Positions 62,858 to 64,000 of a DNA stretch of 64,000 nucleotides are shown in pieces (the stretch's first letter is position 1; each line of letters begins with the position of its first letter). The stretch is from Enterococcus sp. ZJ1622 (lineage in GTDB: Bacteria; Bacillota; Bacilli; Lactobacillales; Enterococcaceae). Under the pieces are notes generated by a model. The model made no database searches. It saw nothing but the letters and a program-made list of their open reading frames with translations, and was not told the origin of the DNA. The DNA is taken from the NCBI RefSeq assembly GCF_011038845.1, contig NZ_JAAKDW010000004.1:62001-126000 (forward strand). The letters are read 5' to 3'. The translations under genes were made by a program, and so were the position numbers.

Positions 62858-64000
62858 GATTCACGCTCTTTTCTATCTTGTTCTTCAGGAAGAACGATGA
62901 GATTCAAAAATAGCCCTAAAACCAGAAGGATGACGACTATAAGATAACTGATCCAACTGATACGTCCGCCATTCAGCAGCACTGTAAAACCGTTTTGAAT
63001 ATTTTGAAGCGGTGATAGCCGGTAGAGAAACTCAGTGAATGAACCTGCTTTGACCGTAACTCCTAGTAACGGCGTGAGTATGAAATACAATCCTAAAACG
63101 ATGCCGTAACCATATAAGGTGAGTTTCTTGAATTGCCGTAGACATCCTGTAACAAGCAGCTGCATGCTGGCAAAGGTCAAAAATGCATAGCTGAACCACA
63201 TCAAGCGATTCGCTGTACTAGCACTTGCACTGGTGGTACCAGCATAAAAACCGGCAAGTAAGATCGTCACAAGTGAAAGAAGGAAGACATTAGGAACGTT
63301 CAGCCACATCCTTGTCGGCTGAACCATCAGATCGGCTTCTGTCACTTTGCGTTTTTTCATAAATCCTAGTAATGAAAGTCCTGCGACCATAAGCAGGATC
63401 GCGCCAGTCAATGTTGCGTAATAAGGAACTAATGAGATTTGTCTGGTTTGCCCGAATACGCCTTTTCCTTGGATCGGCCGTGACAGAAAATGGAAGACTT
63501 GTGTGTTGTCTGCTCCGCCGTTTTTCGTGTTCGACAACACTTTTTCAAAGGTTTTTGCATATTCTTCATTTTCTTTCGTCGTTTGTTTCGATTGATTGAT
63601 CGACTGATCCAGATTGGTGAGGATCGTTGTTGCATTTGTCTGGACATTAGCTGTCGTTGTTTTCAATTCTTCGATTACGGGTGCGATATCTTTGACTTCT
63701 GCAGCAGATTTCTCGGTGCTAGCAGCCGTTTCTTTGGATGAACGCATCAGTTCTTGCATCGTTTCGACTAAAAAGTTTGTTTGACTGGCAATTTGTTTCG
63801 TCTCGTTTTCTTCAGGATGCGGATTTTCTTCATTGACCACTGATACGGCTTCGATTTTTGCTGTTTCGCCCCATGCATTGTATGTTTCCGTGATTTGACG
63901 GTTGGCATCCGTGAACCAGCGATTCAATTTATCGGCTTCTTGTAGCAGTTTTCCCGGGACGGTCATCAGATTCAATGTACCGTAAAGCGTAGGGCTGACT
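62854..64000 (-). CDS. esaA: Type VII secretion protein EsaA (partial, N-terminus beyond window)
   Basis: The C-terminal ~382 codons are visible; the frame stays open to the right edge (SPTLYGTLNLMTVPG is the first readable text), so the start lies outside. The visible part has an extracellular coiled-coil end (about the first 170 residues) and six membrane segments (for example YYATLTGAILLMVAGLSLLG and VFLLSLVTILLAGFYAG), the YhgE/Pip arrangement. In other species EsaA spans the wall and serves as phage receptor YueB. EsxA would be expected further right. Confidence 0.92.
   Translation of the reverse strand, partial: VSPTLYGTLNLMTVPGKLLQEADKLNRWFTDANRQITETYNAWGETAKIEAVSVVNEENPHPEENETKQIASQTNFLVETMQELMRSSKETAASTEKSAAEVKDIAPVIEELKTTTANVQTNATTILTNLDQSINQSKQTTKENEEYAKTFEKVLSNTKNGGADNTQVFHFLSRPIQGKGVFGQTRQISLVPYYATLTGAILLMVAGLSLLGFMKKRKVTEADLMVQPTRMWLNVPNVFLLSLVTILLAGFYAGTTSASASTANRLMWFSYAFLTFASMQLLVTGCLRQFKKLTLYGYGIVLGLYFILTPLLGVTVKAGSFTEFLYRLSPLQNIQNGFTVLLNGGRISWISYLIVVILLVLGLFLNLIVLPEEQDRKERES

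Overview
The window looks like chromosomal DNA of a low-GC Firmicute, most probably an Enterococcus of the E. faecium group. This placement is inferred from conserved gene order (rny-recA-cinA-pgsA-rodZ-yfmH/yfmF; sigH-rae1-rlmB-mrnC-cysS-cysE-[T-box]-gltX-yacL-radA-dut), from protein similarity to remembered families, and from the 'AAGAGGCTGGGA' terminator style. No search was run. Both window edges cut genes: rny on the left and esaA on the right.

Region 1 (1-19.7 kb) is core housekeeping, almost all on the minus strand: RNA decay (rny), recombination and SOS (recA with a LexA-type box, cinA), phospholipid synthesis (pgsA), cell shape (rodZ), an M16 peptidase-like pair, mscL, veg, a SigH-type sigma factor whose Shine-Dalgarno sits in a perfect hairpin, ribosome-linked RNases and rRNA methylation, a cysteine T-box controlling cysE-cysS, gltX, yacL, radA and dut. 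Region 2 (19.9-22.0 kb) is proBA on the plus strand.

Region 3 (22-39.3 kb) is an accessory mix of small regulated modules: MFS exporter with a divergent PadR regulator and a perfect operator; MarR-nitroreductase operon with two palindromes over the start site; a secreted GH73 glucosaminidase; SDR; hexapeptide acetyltransferase with divergent LysR; a GlcT-type antiterminator with a IICBA PTS permease; NmrA-like oxidoreductase with divergent Rrf2; two GyrI-like proteins, one fused to an AraC domain; and a SWIM-finger protein. Its intergenic gaps carry copies of a dispersed repeat family.

Region 4 (39.3-48.2 kb) is a six-gene xylo-oligosaccharide operon (xylA, GH43, ABC binding protein, two permeases, xylB). 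A single promoter with an overlapping cre and a downstream xylO drives it, and a ROK-type xylR is divergent. The ABC importer has no ATPase gene here. A solitary GIY-YIG/DUF2075 helicase-like gene follows (48.3-50.1 kb).

Region 5 (50.3-64 kb) is the most interesting part: a type VIIb secretion locus (esaA-essA-esaB-essB-essC) followed, on the same strand, by two small helical partner proteins, a DUF4176 protein, an LXG toxin with a glycine-rich hydrophobic C-terminus, a membrane immunity candidate, an orphan toxin tip with a second paralogous immunity candidate, a degenerate LXG fragment split by a mobile repeat, and two DUF5085-like proteins. As given, essB is split by a frameshift, so the secretion machine may be broken or the base call may be wrong.
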